Origin: Vanilla planifolia
Taxonomy: Eukaryota > Streptophyta > Magnoliopsida > Asparagales > Orchidaceae
Assembly: GCA_023846275.1 (NCBI GenBank)
Contig: CM043865.1
Location: 28,005,912 to 28,069,911, forward strand
Reading direction: 5' to 3'
DNA length: 64,000 nucleotides
Shown here: piece after piece, positions 35,790-50,600 of the stretch
Layout: each line of letters opens with the position of its first letter
Position numbering within the stretch: position 1 is the stretch's first letter
Position numbers and translations under genes: made by a program
Notes under the pieces: generated by a model
Databases searched by the model: none
Told to the model about the DNA's origin: nothing
What the model saw: the letters and a program-made list of their open reading frames with translations, nothing else

Positions 35790-38700
35790 AGGTCTAGCAG
35801 GTAGGCTACAGCTAGCATGTGGGAGCTTGTAGATACTGGCTTTGATGGTAGAAAGACTACCAATGAGCAACTACTAGAGAAACAAAATAAAATTAAATGA
35901 GGAAAATGATGAAATATAGAAAATATGTTGGAACAAAAAGTAAGATGAGGAAAACCTATACCCATTTGATGTGTCAGCACTATTCAATTTCATCCCAAGC
36001 AGGCCTTCTACAAAGCTCTCGAAGTTCCTAAAGCACTCAAGTACTCAGGAATTAAAGATATTCAATTACTTCATATATATATATATATATGACTCCACGA
36101 AAATGATTTATTTGATCTACAATAAGGCAAAAACATACAAACAATATATACATGCTAGAGCGACTAAAAAAGAAAATATATGATTCAAGATAATGAAATA
36201 AATTAAAAAATGATTTTCTATTATCAACGAGTCTTTATACTCCTTTTTAAAGAACTAGTCTTTGAGTTATAGCTACCAAGGAGAGGCATTACATTGTGTT
36301 ATATCCAAGCAATCATGAAGATGTTGTGCTCATTTATATCTGCAATTATGTCCTGGAGGTTAGAATGTAGCAAACTTCAAAACTAAGCAAGAGGTAAGAT
36401 CATCTAATTGAGACGTTTAATAAGATGTAAACTCATCAACAATTAACTACATGCATCTATAACTTATTAAATCTATTAATAATTTTTAAATCAAGTCAGT
36501 TTAGTTTAAATAAAATTTTTTTTATAATTTCATACAAAATAGATGTTATAAAAAGTGAAAAGATATAGGTTTTATAAAACACCCAATCTATAGTTTAAGG
36601 ATATCAAAATCAAACAATGGATTGATGTAAACTATCCATTATGGAGTAGACTCATAAGAACATGGATTAGGTTGAGGTTTTATGGGAATTGGTGGGGAAT
36701 CCACGTCTTTAGTTGTTTCAACTAAATTGATTTCACACTTGCAAGAAGAAATTACTACGGGACTAACAATTGTTGAGGAAATTAAACAATCAACAAGTTA
36801 TTAAAGAATAATTGAGATAAATTCCTAGTTTAAATAAATAAAAATGTACCCTTCCAAAGTCTAGGCATGTCTCAGATGAATGTCCAGTGCTAGCAAGTGA
36901 GGATTTTTAAAATAGTGTCACTGGTTGATGGTAGCAACAAAAGATAATGTCAACGAAGATGAATATGAAATGTTATCGTTGGTACATGACAATTGATGGC
37001 GTCAAAGTCTATAGATTGATTAGTGTTTTCAAGGGGAAAGAATGTGACGATGGCGATTTGATGATGGTACAATCAAACTGAAAAATGACTTGGAGGAATG
37101 TGTTGTATCTGAAGAATTGGTATGTGAGTCATGGAGTGATAAAGTAACGAAATGTTGGCTTTGTTGGGAGGAGGTAGCCAATGAGCGACTACTAGGGAAG
37201 TGGAATAAAATTATGCATGGGAGGTGATGAAATATGGAGAATATGTTAGAGGAATGTTAAGATTTGTGAAAATCTTAACTTGTTAGACATTCTTTTCTAC
37301 ACGTTGCATATCAACAAAACCCTCAAAGTCATCAAAGCTCGTCATATTATGTGTTGATAGTCGTACATATAGACTTTATAGCATTAGTCATTTGATCCAT
37401 ATAACTTGAATTATTCATATGACTCTCGATACGTTAAATGCTTGCTTATAATAATGTGCATGCTAAATTGACTAGACAATAAGCAAATATATGACTTAAC
37501 TAATAAAATAAATTGAAAAATGGCTATTTGTCATCAATTAAATTTGGAACTTTAACTATATGGTAATATAATGCAAGAGCAATAGGTTATTTTGCTTCAA
37601 ACTCCCTTTAAATATCTTGTTCTTGATATTAGCAACTGAGAGCCAAGAGGTTGGATATTATGGCATATGTAGGCAATCATTAAGAACCCTCGTCAAATGT
37701 TTATGACAATCTCTAGTAGAGATTAAAACCGAGCAATTCTAAAAGCTGATGAAGAAGTAAGTTCATTTGATTTGACAATTAATTTGATGTAGTTTCATCA
37801 AATGTAAAAAATAAACATTGTTTTTAATGAAAGAGAGATTAGCTTATGAATTCTATAATATATCAGAAGGGAAAGCAACATGTATACGGGTTCATTTATA
37901 ACAATTAAGAATCACAGAATTATTGTGTTTTATATTGATTTCAAAGATGGTGATGTACATAACATAATTTGTATCATTTTTGAAGGTATACAAAGAGTTA
38001 ATAAGTTTCAAAATTATTAGCTCAGGAGGGTCAAGCATATCAATAATTTTTAAATTTAGTTTAAATCAAATGGAGGATTATTGATGATTTCACATATGAA
38101 AAATGCTATAGAATATTAAAAGATGTCAGTAGCGATATTACCCATAATATTTATAAGTGTTACAACTTATTCAATTTCTAGTTTAGGGATATCTGAATCA
38201 AATAATAGATATTTGTAATTTATAAATTATCAAATAAACTCAGAAGAACATGGATTAGATTGAAGTTTCATGGGAACTGATGTAGAATTCTATCTATTTT
38301 AGTTGTTTCTTCTAAATTGTCTTCACATATGTAAGAGGACCAAAGGGATTTTTTACATGTAGGTCTTAGATGGGTTTTGTCTTATGGTATAGATCTAATC
38401 ACCTTGCTTGGAGTTGAGTATGATGGGCATAAGGTTATCCGCTAGGTTTGGATCTCAATAATATCATCATAAGTATAAATATATGTGATATTTTTAGTGA
38501 TGCAAGTTTCACTTAAGTGTAATATCTAATTCTAACATTGGAATGGTGCTATAGTAAACAACTCTATAATAGTCTCCAATGGTATTGAGGACATGATATC
38601 TTATTGAGACTTCCAAATAACTTACATAATAATGTACAATTTTATAAGGTTTTGGATAGAATTTTAGTGGGGAGCTTAAGATTTAGCATGTTTTATACAA

Positions 38701-39840
38701 AATTAAGTTTACATTGTAGTAAGAGTAAATTGAAATTGTTAGGTTATGTTCATAATAATACATATGGTTACAAAATATACTAGATCATTTCAACTTGTGT
38801 AAAGATATTATGTCTTGTGTGAGAAAAATAAATAAACCAAATATGATACTCTAGAATTCTTTGGCAATCATGTTCAAATAAATAACTTATAAGATTATAA
38901 TGCATTTTCTAATTTAATATTCATGTTATGTACCCATGAGAAATAAAGATATTTGTAGGATGTTGCTTAAAAATAAAAATGATATAAACATAACAAAGTA
39001 ATTATTAAAAACATTAAGCCATCATTGAACTATTAAAAAATAATAGAGATTAAACCAAAGTTCAAAACAGAAAAAGTGCATCTCTTGAATTGTTGGTGTG
39101 CTTTGAATGAACATCTAGTAGTGACAATGAATCATTGTTGAAATAGTGACATTAATTGATGGTGGAAACGAAGAATCAATGGCATGAAGGGCAAATATGC
39201 AACACAATGTTGATGATTCAGGTCAGCACAATTGATGTGGATTGCCCAGTGACCAGATGTGGGGTAGATGATGATGGCAATTTGATTGTTGAGGTATTGC
39301 CGAACTCATGGATGACTAATGGGGATAAGGTGGCATTGGTAAGCTGCATATAGAGGACTGGATGTTGAATTGTGGCTAGCATATCAGTGTGACAAGATGA
39401 GCTTTAATATTAGTGGCAGCCAGTGAGCAATTACCATTGAAGTGTAATAAAATTAGATGAGGAAAATGATGAAATATGGAAAAATCTGGAGCAAAAAGTA
39501 AGAAGGAAGAAAGCCTGAACCCATTTGATGTTCTTTTCTAGGTGGGCAGCACTGTTGGATTCGTTGGAAGCAAAATTTTTACAAAACCTTCCTGATCTCG
39601 AAAGCATTTAAATCCATTCATGAATAAGAGATCTCCATATTATAATAAGTCATATATATAGACTCTATAGCATGAAAAATATGATCAATACAATTCATGA
39701 CTCATTTAACAAAAGCAAAGATATAAACACAGACACAATCATATATTTATTAAAGTGATTAAATTTATAATATATAACTTGACTACTAAAATAAATTAAA
39801 TATTGGTTCTTTGTCATCAGCTACATCTAAAATCTAGCCC
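35790..39840. repeat. Diverged tandem array of large units (about 1.3 and 2.25 kb)
   Basis: The phrase (c)caatgagc.actactag, then aaataaaatta..tga.g, tgatgaaatat(g/a)ga and atatg, begins at about 35859, 37167 and, with substitutions, 39416. In each copy it leads into the phrase aaataaatt.aaaaatgg.t....tcatca about 340-370 bases later. Copies 1 and 2 also share agaacatggattag.ttgaagtttcatggga.(36658 and 38249). Offsets of about 1310 and 2250 indicate that copy 2 has gained extra sequence. A third copy is partial. I could not match the unit to a known element. Confidence 0.75.
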
Positions 39841-39849
39841 TGTACTATT

Positions 39850-41615
39850 ATGTTGTAATGGCGACAGTTTGCTCTATATCACATTTTATTAAAGCACTTA
39901 TGCCAATTCTCAAGACGTGCAAGGGTGGGGAAATAATAATACACAATGAATAAAATAAAAGTTGTTATTTCACTTTCTGTTATGGGGTTCTTTGCAATCT
40001 TAAACCATAAATAGAGTAAGAAATGGTGATTTTCTTTTATTCTTTAATGGGTTGATTGGTCCATAAAATTGATTTTTTATAAGGTTCATGAACTTATCAT
40101 ATCTTATCATTTAAACTTTTTCTGTAGAAAAGTAAATTGTTTGTCATTATGAGATCAAGGTGAGGTGTTTATTTTGGCTTGGTTTGACACAAATTAAAAA
40201 ATATTCTTGGTCACAAATTAACAAATTCTATTTACTTGCTAAACATTAGTGGATGCAACTATCCTTTTATTACATTAGTTATTCAAAAAACTTGATTATC
40301 TTTAAAATATATAATTATTATTTTTTCACATTTTCAACTAAAAATTCAAAAGATGAATTATTATTTTTTAATAATTATTTGTCAATAACAAGTTATCAAG
40401 CATAGCATTTTATTCACACATTCCAAACCTATTTTGATTAATGAGTTTAATATTCAAGAACATTGTGCAGTATGAGATAATACATTTCTCTCTGATTTTA
40501 ATGGTTATGTTAATTTTTTTTTTTGGCATAACAAAAGAGTTTGTTATGTGGCTTCGAGATTTAAAGTCTAGTGAAGAAAACTTATTGCGTCCATATTTAC
40601 ATTCTAGAGTTCAAAAACTTTTCATGATCTTTTAAAGATGCTTCCATTTGATTTCATGGTGTTAACTGGTATTCTAGCACAGTGCTACCTCATTGTGTTG
40701 TGGAAGTGTTTCATGTGTGCCTTCTATTTTCACATCGAACTCTAAGATATATTCTCAAATTGATTTTTACATTCTAAGACTTTGAAGCTAGAGCTAATTG
40801 TTCAATTGTCATTATCGTTTTCTTGTTCCTTTAATGATAATTTTTTGTTATTTTTCTCACACAATTCAATTGTTTTTGAAGCTCAGTCTTCATTTCTCAT
40901 CTTTCTTTAAATACTATCATGCCCTATTAAATACCACTTGAAATTGTTGTCAAGCTGCAGTGAAAGCTGGAGGAGACATCCAAGCGTTCATTTGAGGATA
41001 TGAAACCTAGATGATGAATTTTAATTCCCCGTCAGAATGTTGGTTAGTCTGTGATTTACACAGTTGAGTTTGTATTATTCGACCATAAAATGAGATCTGT
41101 TTACCTGGTTTGTAATCTGTTTCATGAATAGGTTTACAAAGGTTTAGAATGAGGTTTTATTCATACAAATTTCAAATGACAGTATACAGTGCAGGCCCCT
41201 TTAATCCTATTTGAAGCTAATTCAATCCTGTTTGAACTACATTTATTTGTTTATTTTCTTAGAAATTAAGATGTAATTTTTAATATCACATTGAGTCTAT
41301 TAGGAAACCCTATTCCTATCATGAAGCTTGTCTCTTTGTTCTCACTATTTATTTTATATTTATATACTAAATTAAGGGTGATTATATTAAATGGATATTG
41401 CAATACATGTTTATTTTATTTAATAGCTCTCAATGTTTGCTGATGTTTTAAATATGATTTATCTAAGTATGATTCAACCATGAGCCAACTTGTGCTAATT
41501 TCTTTATTTAATCCTTGTTCTTATGTTATGTTTACATGTATTTTTAGTTTTGGATGAATAAATATATCATGTAGGATGTAAACAGGAAGATGTAGGTCAA
41601 TAATCAATTTGGTGT
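39850..41615. other. Intergenic DNA downstream of the RPA-interacting protein gene
   Basis: Mostly AT-rich. At 40957-40990 a ctgcag border is followed by the short open stretch VKAGGDIQAF and a stop, which resembles a terminal exon but has no partner. The 64-codon frame at 40441 is hydrophobic noise. Confidence 0.35.
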
Positions 41616-41623
41616 CCTTCGAT

Positions 41624-44600
41624 CTATAACACAATTTCAAACGTGCCACATGCTCGACATCGTACATATAATGCAGTGAAATCGAACATCGTCTCAACAC
41701 AGAACTCAGGTGATGCTCTGCAGCCTCTATCTAGATGTTCCATGTGCACTTGGGCCAACCTTGCCGTCAGGTACTCCAGATTCACCTTAATAAAATAAGA
41801 TTAGAAAAATTTAGGGCATGATTCAAAAAGATGAACAGTGATATTAGATTACTCTCATGTTCATTTTGTTGCTGGAGATTGAAGATGAACCTTATCGTTT
41901 CCAAGGTCAAGCTGCAAGCAGCATCCTGTACAGTATATAAGTTGATGGGTCTCCTTGAGCTGCCCTCTTTTACAGATTGGGCACCATATTTGATTCTTTA
42001 GAGACTGCTTTGATCATATAAGTTCGTAAATAACAACGAAAAATTTAACATCTAAAGGGTTGATTAAATACTTTGCATGAATTGGAATGCTGATTGAGAA
42101 GTTTTAAACATCATTAAGCTAGCTAATGATTCTAATAGAATCTTGTGCTTAGTTGAGTACCTCATCATCATTGATCTGCATGTGTTCAAACACAGCTTGG
42201 GCCAAATATTCATCTTCTTCTTCAATCAACTTCAGCTCTGCAAAAAGATTTGAATCACAGACGATGAAATCATGGAAGCTTTTACCTCTGAATGAATACT
42301 GTTCATTTGCTAGATAAAGCCTTTTTTAACAAGTTACAGCTGCATTACTACAACACATTACATCCTCACTTGTATGCAACGTATTTCAAATCCAATCCAT
42401 AAGACATGATACGAGTAGATCTTGAAGGCAAAGAGATGATGAACATTTTATTCTAACAGTACTTAAGACAAATAAGTCCCTCGATCGCAATTCTTACACC
42501 TTGTTTCAGAGTGATATGGCTTGTTGATTCAGTTTTTCCTGGCCATAATTATTCATTTTTTAGCAGTAATAAGATTAAGGAAAAGTTAAGTGCATTCTGA
42601 TCAGCATAATTAGTAAACATCATCAGAATTACTATCAGGATCTTAACACACTTCGGCCAAAATTCTATGCCCCTTAACATAAAACGTTTTTTAAAAAAAC
42701 TCTATCAAAATATTTTTTTTCAAACATTATTTCTAAACACACAACTGATGTGCAAATAATACCTTAAAAGATAAAAATACCAACAGCATAATTCTACCTA
42801 TGCTAAGTTGCTGGAAGATGGGCTGAGGCAAACAACACACGTATGTTTTGTGTTTATAATAAAGAAAACAAAGCTTATTATACTTTAATGGAAGATGTTA
42901 ACTTCACGAAATCTGCCTTAAGGAATCAATGAAACTGCATGATTTTACTCTTGTTAATTTCTCAGTGTTTTGCAGTTACGACTATAAAAGTTGATTTCCA
43001 TGTTTCAATTCTTAGGGTTAGTTTGGTAGGACTATTGCAATTGGAATACCAGGATGCTTGTGTAATTGAAACCCAATAATGGTTGATAAATTGTGGGTAA
43101 AATATACTGTTGAGAAAGAAATGGCCATTATAAAGATAAAATTCTCTTAATTTTCAAAAAAAAAATGTAAGCATAATATTAAAGAAAAGGGTAGTTTTAG
43201 TCATCAATTGCATAAAACCAAAGGCAGCAAACTAATGTTTGTAAACTTCATCAAAACTATACAAAACAAAATAAATGTTGCAATGTCATAAATGCCAAGG
43301 ATCTTATCAAATATTGTGATAGGTAGTTACAGAGGAAACGGGAATCATATACAATTAGATGAGAAAATGAAGCAATATCTAGAAAACAAATGTAAATATT
43401 GATCACATCAAGAACACATCTCTTAGTTGTTATAAAAGTTTTAATTTAAGGTTAATTACTATATAGTTATTTCAATTATGATATTCTTTAATTTTATGCA
43501 AAATTGTATTTGAGTTTGAAAGCATAGCTGTTTCCTAAACAATAACCAATAATTTTTTAATCATATCCTTCCAATTCAATAAGCTAAGAAGCTGGATCAT
43601 GTCAAGATACTATCCCTAAACCCTTTATTCCCCAACCATTTTGCTTCCTTTCTAGCTTTGATGGGAACAATTAACTTAATTCTCATTTCTTCAGATGAAA
43701 CCACATGAGCAAAAGGTAGAACTTAACAAAATCAAATTTTGGGATACCTAAGATCTCCTAACCTCAGCGAAGGCCAATGGAGAAGACTACCTAGAATATT
43801 TTTTTTTGCCAAAAAGAGCCATGAGGTCTATGAGAGAAAAGAAGAAAGACAAAAAAAAAAGCTCTTAATCGATGTTGAGCGAAGTACTACTCCATGCCAC
43901 TCTATTCTTCCTAGCAAGTATGGTACCATGCTGTTTGAGAGGCAATACACTCAAAAAGTAGTTGTCGGGTCACAAGATTTTGTTGTAAGATGAGTTCTAT
44001 AGCTTTAAAAAAAATCACAAAACATGGTTGCAAGATTTTGACCTCCAATTAATCGATGATATTGCTAATTAGTGCTTCCATTTATTTATGATTTTTGCCC
44101 TTATCAAATCCTCATTTTCTCTATGAGTTCAAATCATTTTTGACACTTAATAACTTCCTACTTCTAATCGATTGTTCCCCACTAAGTAAATACTCAATCA
44201 AGTTCCACATCACATTATTCTTTGCAATCTTTGTTAGGCAAGTTCCCCATGAAATTAACATTAATGTTCTTCAAATCAATCTCCCTGATTGCCTAAACAA
44301 GATTCTTGAGTTCCATGTAATCGACATTTCATAGATTATTTCCTCAAGCATATCTACATCCATTTAACCTTGTTGTAGTGAAGAGAGAGGAGGGCCCTTC
44401 ACAAACTAACTAATCAAGAAAGGATCAATTCATGACAACGGTTCACATTCTCACTTTCTGCCAACCAATTCTTTCTCGTCCCCATCAAGTACATCAATTA
44501 AAAGAAACAACTCTCTTAAGCCACCACTGTTGGCTAATCATAACAAAGAAACCACTTCACATAAAGGAGGATGCTTCACCGCAAGAGACCGCAATATCCA

Positions 44601-47600
44601 TGCTTCGAGGTCTACGGATCAACAACTGATAAAGGAGACAAGAGGTAGCACAAAAGAAAGCTTCAAAGATGATGACATATGGCATGATTTATTTCAAGAA
44701 AACTGCACTTGGTTCATGTTTGATTCAACATGATTCATCAGAGCTTTCCATATATCATGATGGTTCTTTTGCTATTTGCAAATTTCCTTCACTTGCTCCA
44801 AACATTCTAAATATAAAAGCAAAAAAGTTGACAAAGGTTTCCTTCACCCTCGAAAACTCATTTTCATCCAAAAGTTCTTCTATCTCGGTTTCTATTGTGT
44901 CCTCTTCTTGTAGAATAGTAAGATATGCCTTACAATTGTCTCGTAAGTGTCCAAACTAGTGACACTTAAAGCAAATAACATTTTTAACCATTCCTTTAGA
45001 ATCATCAAGTTGGCTCTTGGAAGAATTAGAATCAAAGGTGTGGATCTTTTGTCTATGGATGAAAATATTTAGGTTAAACTAACATAACTAAAGTTGGTGG
45101 TAGATTTTGGTATAGTATTTGGAGAAAGCTAAGATTTGGCTTTAGTGTTGGAGAGGGACAGCTTTTTTTATACTTTTTAGCTAATTTAGTTATATGAAAA
45201 TAATCATCTCATTAAATTCCACATTTTCTCTAATATTAATTGGATTTGTGGAATAAATTTATCATTATACCTACAAGTTGTTTTAGCAACTATATCGTTA
45301 AATTGATTCACATAATTATTGACACTCAAATTGCATTGACTTGGTACCAAATGATAGAAAAAGTGAAATGAAGCATGGAATCGAACACTATTCATTCTTC
45401 ATAGGAGTTACTGTTAATTTTGCAAGGTTCAACTCAGGGTTGAAGATGTGCAGTGATGGTGCATAGATCAGGGCATTGGCATTCGGATGTTTCTCACAAA
45501 GCAATGCATTAGGTAGCAGGTAGGTGCAACAACAGGGCAGCATTCGAGTACAACAATAGGGCACACGTGGATGTGACAGGGAGGCACATGATAGGCCAGG
45601 CGGTTCTTAGGAACTGCAATGCTACACCAACTTTACAAGTATAGTAGAACGAACTGGATTTTGTAAGAGAGAAATAAAGAAGGAAATGGAGATTGAGAAA
45701 AAAGGATAGAAAAAGCTGGCCATGAAACCTACTTAAGGGTAGATTAATCACCAAGCCTAAACAAATTCAAGCCACCAAACTATGCAATATTTTTTCATAA
45801 ACATTTATCAATCTCTCAACATTCGTGTGAAAAGCCTCTTAAATCCATGATTTCATGAAAAAGTATAAAAAAAACAAGACAAATTCTAGGGCTTATCTAA
45901 TATAATTTAGGAAGAGAAATAAGAAAGAATAAAAAAAAATTTCAAATAAAATTTAAAACTATATTATGTCATAACAAGGAACTTATTTTTGGTAGCCAAA
46001 TAAAGAGATTAAAAGAAGATTCTACTGCTCCAAAAGAGATGTGGTTGGCCATCATTCATCAAAGAGCTGACTGATTTATGTGGTGCCTCCAAATAAGTCA
46101 AAACCTTTGTCAACCTTTTTACTCTTATTTGGAAAAATTTGATCAAGATATTGGAGTAGAAGAAGAAAATCACTCAGGATTTATGATAAACATATTTATT
46201 CCCAAAGCACCAAAAAAATCTAGAGAACTTAAAGGAAGAATATGAACTTTCATTTGATAAAAAAAATTGGTTTAAAAGTAGAAACTCATTCAAAATTTAT
46301 TGCAAACTTATCTATTCTGACATCTAGTAGCACACAAAATAAATTTGAGGAATTTAAGAAAGAAGATTTGATATTATAAAAAAGAAAATACAGAAGAAGA
46401 AAGTCATACAAAAGTGGTAGATGCTTATCTATTTCTATAACTTAAGTGAAAAAACATGAAAGAGATAACACAATTAGCTTGTTTGACACTTGCATAGTGC
46501 AAAAGTGTAGTTCAATGAATGATGAATAAAAAGCTATGAATGCTGTCTCAACTCATATAATAACAAAACTTTTACTTTACATAGATCCATTTTATGTAAG
46601 ATAAACCAAACTTAATTAAGCATATCTTCAAAATACCTTATCCCAATCATTATTGCTAGTTATGGAAAAGGTTGGTGTGATTTGCATTTCATGAACTTTA
46701 TACACATATTGCTAAACAAATAATGATCATATAACTTAAGAGTAACTTATCAAGGCTAGCAAAACACTTATGTTTTCAAACTATTGAAGGACGCTTCACA
46801 AATAAACTCAAATATATAGGACCCATGTAAACTCAACACAAAAACTTGAAACTTAGCACTTGCTTTAGAGTTGACTTGTCTTTGGCAAAACATGATGTTG
46901 ACATTGAAACATTAAATTACAAGAGCCAATGGTAAAGAATTTTTTGATGCTTTATACGTCACATGCTTTCAGAAAAATGACACATCAAACTTAGACATAT
47001 TTAAGCAACATAAATTATCTTCACCAACTTATTGTTCACCATAATTCATTGTCAGGAGTAATCATTCAATTGGAAACCACTATGTAAACTTTTTGAAAAA
47101 AACTTAAAGATCACTCTAGTATTCCACCCATTGCAAGCTAAATAAACTAAAGCTGTTAACAATTCAAGAAATCACTTAGATATTTTGTAGGCAAGAACTT
47201 GGATATTTTCTTGCATTTACATATATCCAAGTTTGTATATCATAGTTGTATTTTCAAAACTACTAAAACTCTTTTTGAGACAATGTATGGCTATACTCTA
47301 AAGAGATTTATTAGATTGCTTTACATTCTCAAACATGCATTCTCTAATTTTACATTCATTTTTGCATATGATTTTCAAAACACAAATAAAAATTTAAAGC
47401 AACAAAGCTATAAAAAATATCAAGTATGTTGACTCTATTAATCAAACTAAGACTCACATGGGGATTAAATGAAAGGGATCATGTTTTTATTAGCATTCAC
47501 TTGGAACATTGCTCTTCTATTACATATATACAGTTGCATGTGCAAGCTTGTGAGCCTTTCACAAGGAGTAAGAAAAATAGTACAAAATTTCTATTCTTGA

Positions 47601-50600
47601 ATTGTCACCTAAAATGTTCAATAATTTAGCTTTTAATATTAAAAATATTCCAACAACATTGGAATGTGTAGTACGACTCTTGTACAGAGAAGCATGATGG
47701 ATAGTTGCTAATGCCATCAATGTCAAAATTTTTTGAAGTTCAAAAGAACATCTTTGATAAGATATCCTCTAATACTACTTTATTTTTTAAGTTTTTAATT
47801 GCTTGAAAAAATCACCCACCTTTGAATGTTCACTTGGATGACGGGAAAAGATTATCCCACAAATTGTTGATGATTACTTTGATTTTAACTTAGTGGAGTA
47901 GAGTTCCTTTTAACAAAATAGAGATGATACAACACAAAAACATGAGTTGAAAGTTATTATGGTTGACAATGTGAGCTACAAAGGTAATAACACATAGCAT
48001 GGTTTATTTGTAGATAGCTCTACTTGGTTTAACATGGTTCATCATGGTTTTTCATAAACCATCATGGTTCTTTTGTTATTTGCAAATTTCCTTCACTTTG
48101 TCAAAAATTTCCAAAAATAAAGGCTAGAAACTTGACCTTATCTTTGACTTATTTGGAGGCATCACATTGATGAGTCAACTCTTTCATAAAGCATGGCCAA
48201 CCACATCTCCTTTGGAAGATTAGATTTTGTTTTAATCTTTGCATTTGGTTACCAATAAATGTTTACAATGGCATAATATGAGTTTTTATTTTTATTTGAA
48301 TTTTCTCTTTATTCCTTCCTAGTTCTCTTCCTAAATTATATTGGGTTTATCTTAAAAAGAATATATCTTAATATCATGAATATTTATTTCCTTTTTTCAT
48401 GCAATTTCATGAACTCGTATATTTAAAAAACTTTTTACATGAATATAAAGAAATTAAAGATGAATGCTTATGAAAAGATATGGCAAAGTTTGGTGGCTTT
48501 CATTTGGTATGGCTTGCTGGCCAATCCACCCATAAGGAAGTTTGGACTCTTTATTCTTCTTCTTTTCTATCTCTCTCTCACAAAATCCTTTTGATACTAT
48601 GCATTTGCAAAGTTATGATAGTGTATGCAATTGTTAAGCATCACTTAGCCTACCACACTCCTAGTTCCACACTTGCACACATGTATGCATGCCTTGCTAT
48701 TGTACCTATGTGATGCAATGCTACTCATGTGTAACTTACTATTGTACCTACATGTTATGCTGCTGTAGCACCCGTGCGACACCCTGCACGCAAGCATCTA
48801 AGTACCAATGCCCACACCCACACTCCAGCACCACTCATCTCCACACTAGACTCAAACCCTATAGAATGAATAGTAATTCCTATGCATAATGAACAATACT
48901 CAATTCCATACTCCATTCCTCTTCCTTTATCACAAAGGGATTAAAACTAATGAGTCACAAGGGGTGAACAAATGACTTAACTCCTGGTCAACAAGCCCTT
49001 AACATCACTCACCTTCACTTAGGCATCCAAAAAAGCTCAAGTATGCACCATATAACCACTTTTCTTCATTGTTAAAGCATGTGTAAATTCCTTGGTGAAG
49101 TCACAATTGAAGTAGAACAAGGAATGAGATATCCACACGTACTTAAATAAACAAGGAAACATAAGTTTCTAGGAATTGATGCCACTTGGCCATGAAATCA
49201 TTAAGACTATCCAACTTCCACACAAATGAAGGTCAAAAAGACAAGGGACTAAAAAACATGCAAAAATAAGTGAAATTAAACCTTGCTTATTACGAATAGG
49301 GCGGTATGAATAATATCAAACAATTGATTTCTCAACAAGATGATCACAAATGACTTTTGCCAATGATGAACCTTTATCAGTAGAGGTGCTTACTTCTAGA
49401 AAAGGCAGTCTTTCACCAACAAGGGTAGCTTTTTACACAACAAAGTTGCTTCTATTTCAATAAGGATAACATTTTCCTAATAAGGTCAACATCTATCTCA
49501 AGAAACAAATGACTTACTCAAATTTAAAAATAGCAGACAATTTGTGATGGTAGATTCAGTTTATAACCCATTGCCCAAACTTTGCTCTAACTTAAACACC
49601 CATCAGGAAAGATTCTACAAAATCCTCATTACACATTCTAGACACAAATATTTTTCACAAAAACAAATCCAAAGCCCTAAAATTAAGACAATTAGTTAAT
49701 TATAGCCTTTGGTGTTCTAGAATTAAACAAATATGATAACACACAGCCATATGGACAACTTTATAGTCTATTTATAACATTTTGAGGATCATTTAAAGAA
49801 ACCTAATATGTTCTAACTTCAACCAAGGTCAACAAAGATCAATAACTTGATTCTCTTCTTTGTAAAAGAGAGTCAAGAACTCTAGGAGAGAAAGAAGAAA
49901 GATACCAAGAAACTTTGTCTATACCATTCACTCCTTCCTCCCAAGTGTGGTGGCATGCTCATCAAGAGTTGTACCCCCAAAAACTAGAAGCCAAGCCACA
50001 AGTTCTTCTCTTAATGTGCGTCTAGCTCAAGAAAAGGTGCATGATGCTTGGATAGAAGAGCCTAACTTTCGGTAGTCTCAATTTCACTCATTTCTATGTA
50101 CTATATATAAATTTATAAAAGAAACCACTAATCCATATTACACTTCACTAATTGTTATTTTTCTCTATTAAATACTCATTTTCTATTAGTTCTTATTTTT
50201 TATATTAACTACCAGTTATTCCTAACGTTCTCTAGTTAAAATTCTAATCAACCAAATTACACATCAACACTGTCCTTCAAGGATGTAAAACCTGAACTTC
50301 ACAATTAAACATACCAAAGAAGTGTAATAAAAGCTAAATTTTAACTTAGCTAGATTAATTTTTTGATAAAAAATGGTGCTGATGCCTTTTCATGACCACA
50401 ATGCAATATCTAGCTGCTGTCATATTGAGTATCCTTGAATCAAGTATCATTATGGTACAAGTCAAAAAATTTGAAATTCTATATCTTAACAACATACCTC
50501 TGCAAATCTTTTCCTCCCTAAGATCTCTATAAAGAATCCGTTCCATTTCCAACATAAGATCTTCACTTTCAGCTTCAGAAGACAAGCAATCATATTCCCA

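Larger units (their letters stand above)
43730..50010. repeat. Paired direct repeats within intron 3
   Basis: Two pairs are visible. One joins about 43780-43990 and 49850-50010 through gagagaaa(a)gaagaaaga, actc.(a/t)ttcttcct..caagt.tggt.(c/g)catgct and cacaag(a/t)tttt. The other joins about 44660-44830 and 47940-48120 through catgatttattt, catcatggttcttttg.tatttgcaaatttccttcact. Both pairs are in direct orientation and flank the gag fragment and the inverted pair, suggesting two copies of one element family. Confidence 0.7.
42238..50497 (-). other. Giant intron 3 of the RPA-interacting protein gene, filled with repeat remains
   Basis: The donor is GTATGT at 50497-50492 and the acceptor is TTTTTGCAG ending at 42238. 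Inside lie a gypsy-type gag fragment and three families of paired repeats: direct 43780-43990 with 49850-50010; direct 44660-44830 with 47940-48120; inverted 45790-46130 with 48090-48480. Removal leaves a continuous frame between two conserved exons, so the gene appears intact despite the insertions. Confidence 0.85.

Noticed and set aside
40957..40992. Terminal-exon-like stretch (VKAGGDIQAF, then stop) after a ctgcag border
   Set aside because: Too short and without any upstream exon on the + strand to join it to.
48480..48889. Two + strand frames of 66-77 codons within intron 3
   Set aside because: No domain, cysteine/tyrosine-heavy repeat content, and they lie inside a well-supported intron with element remains.
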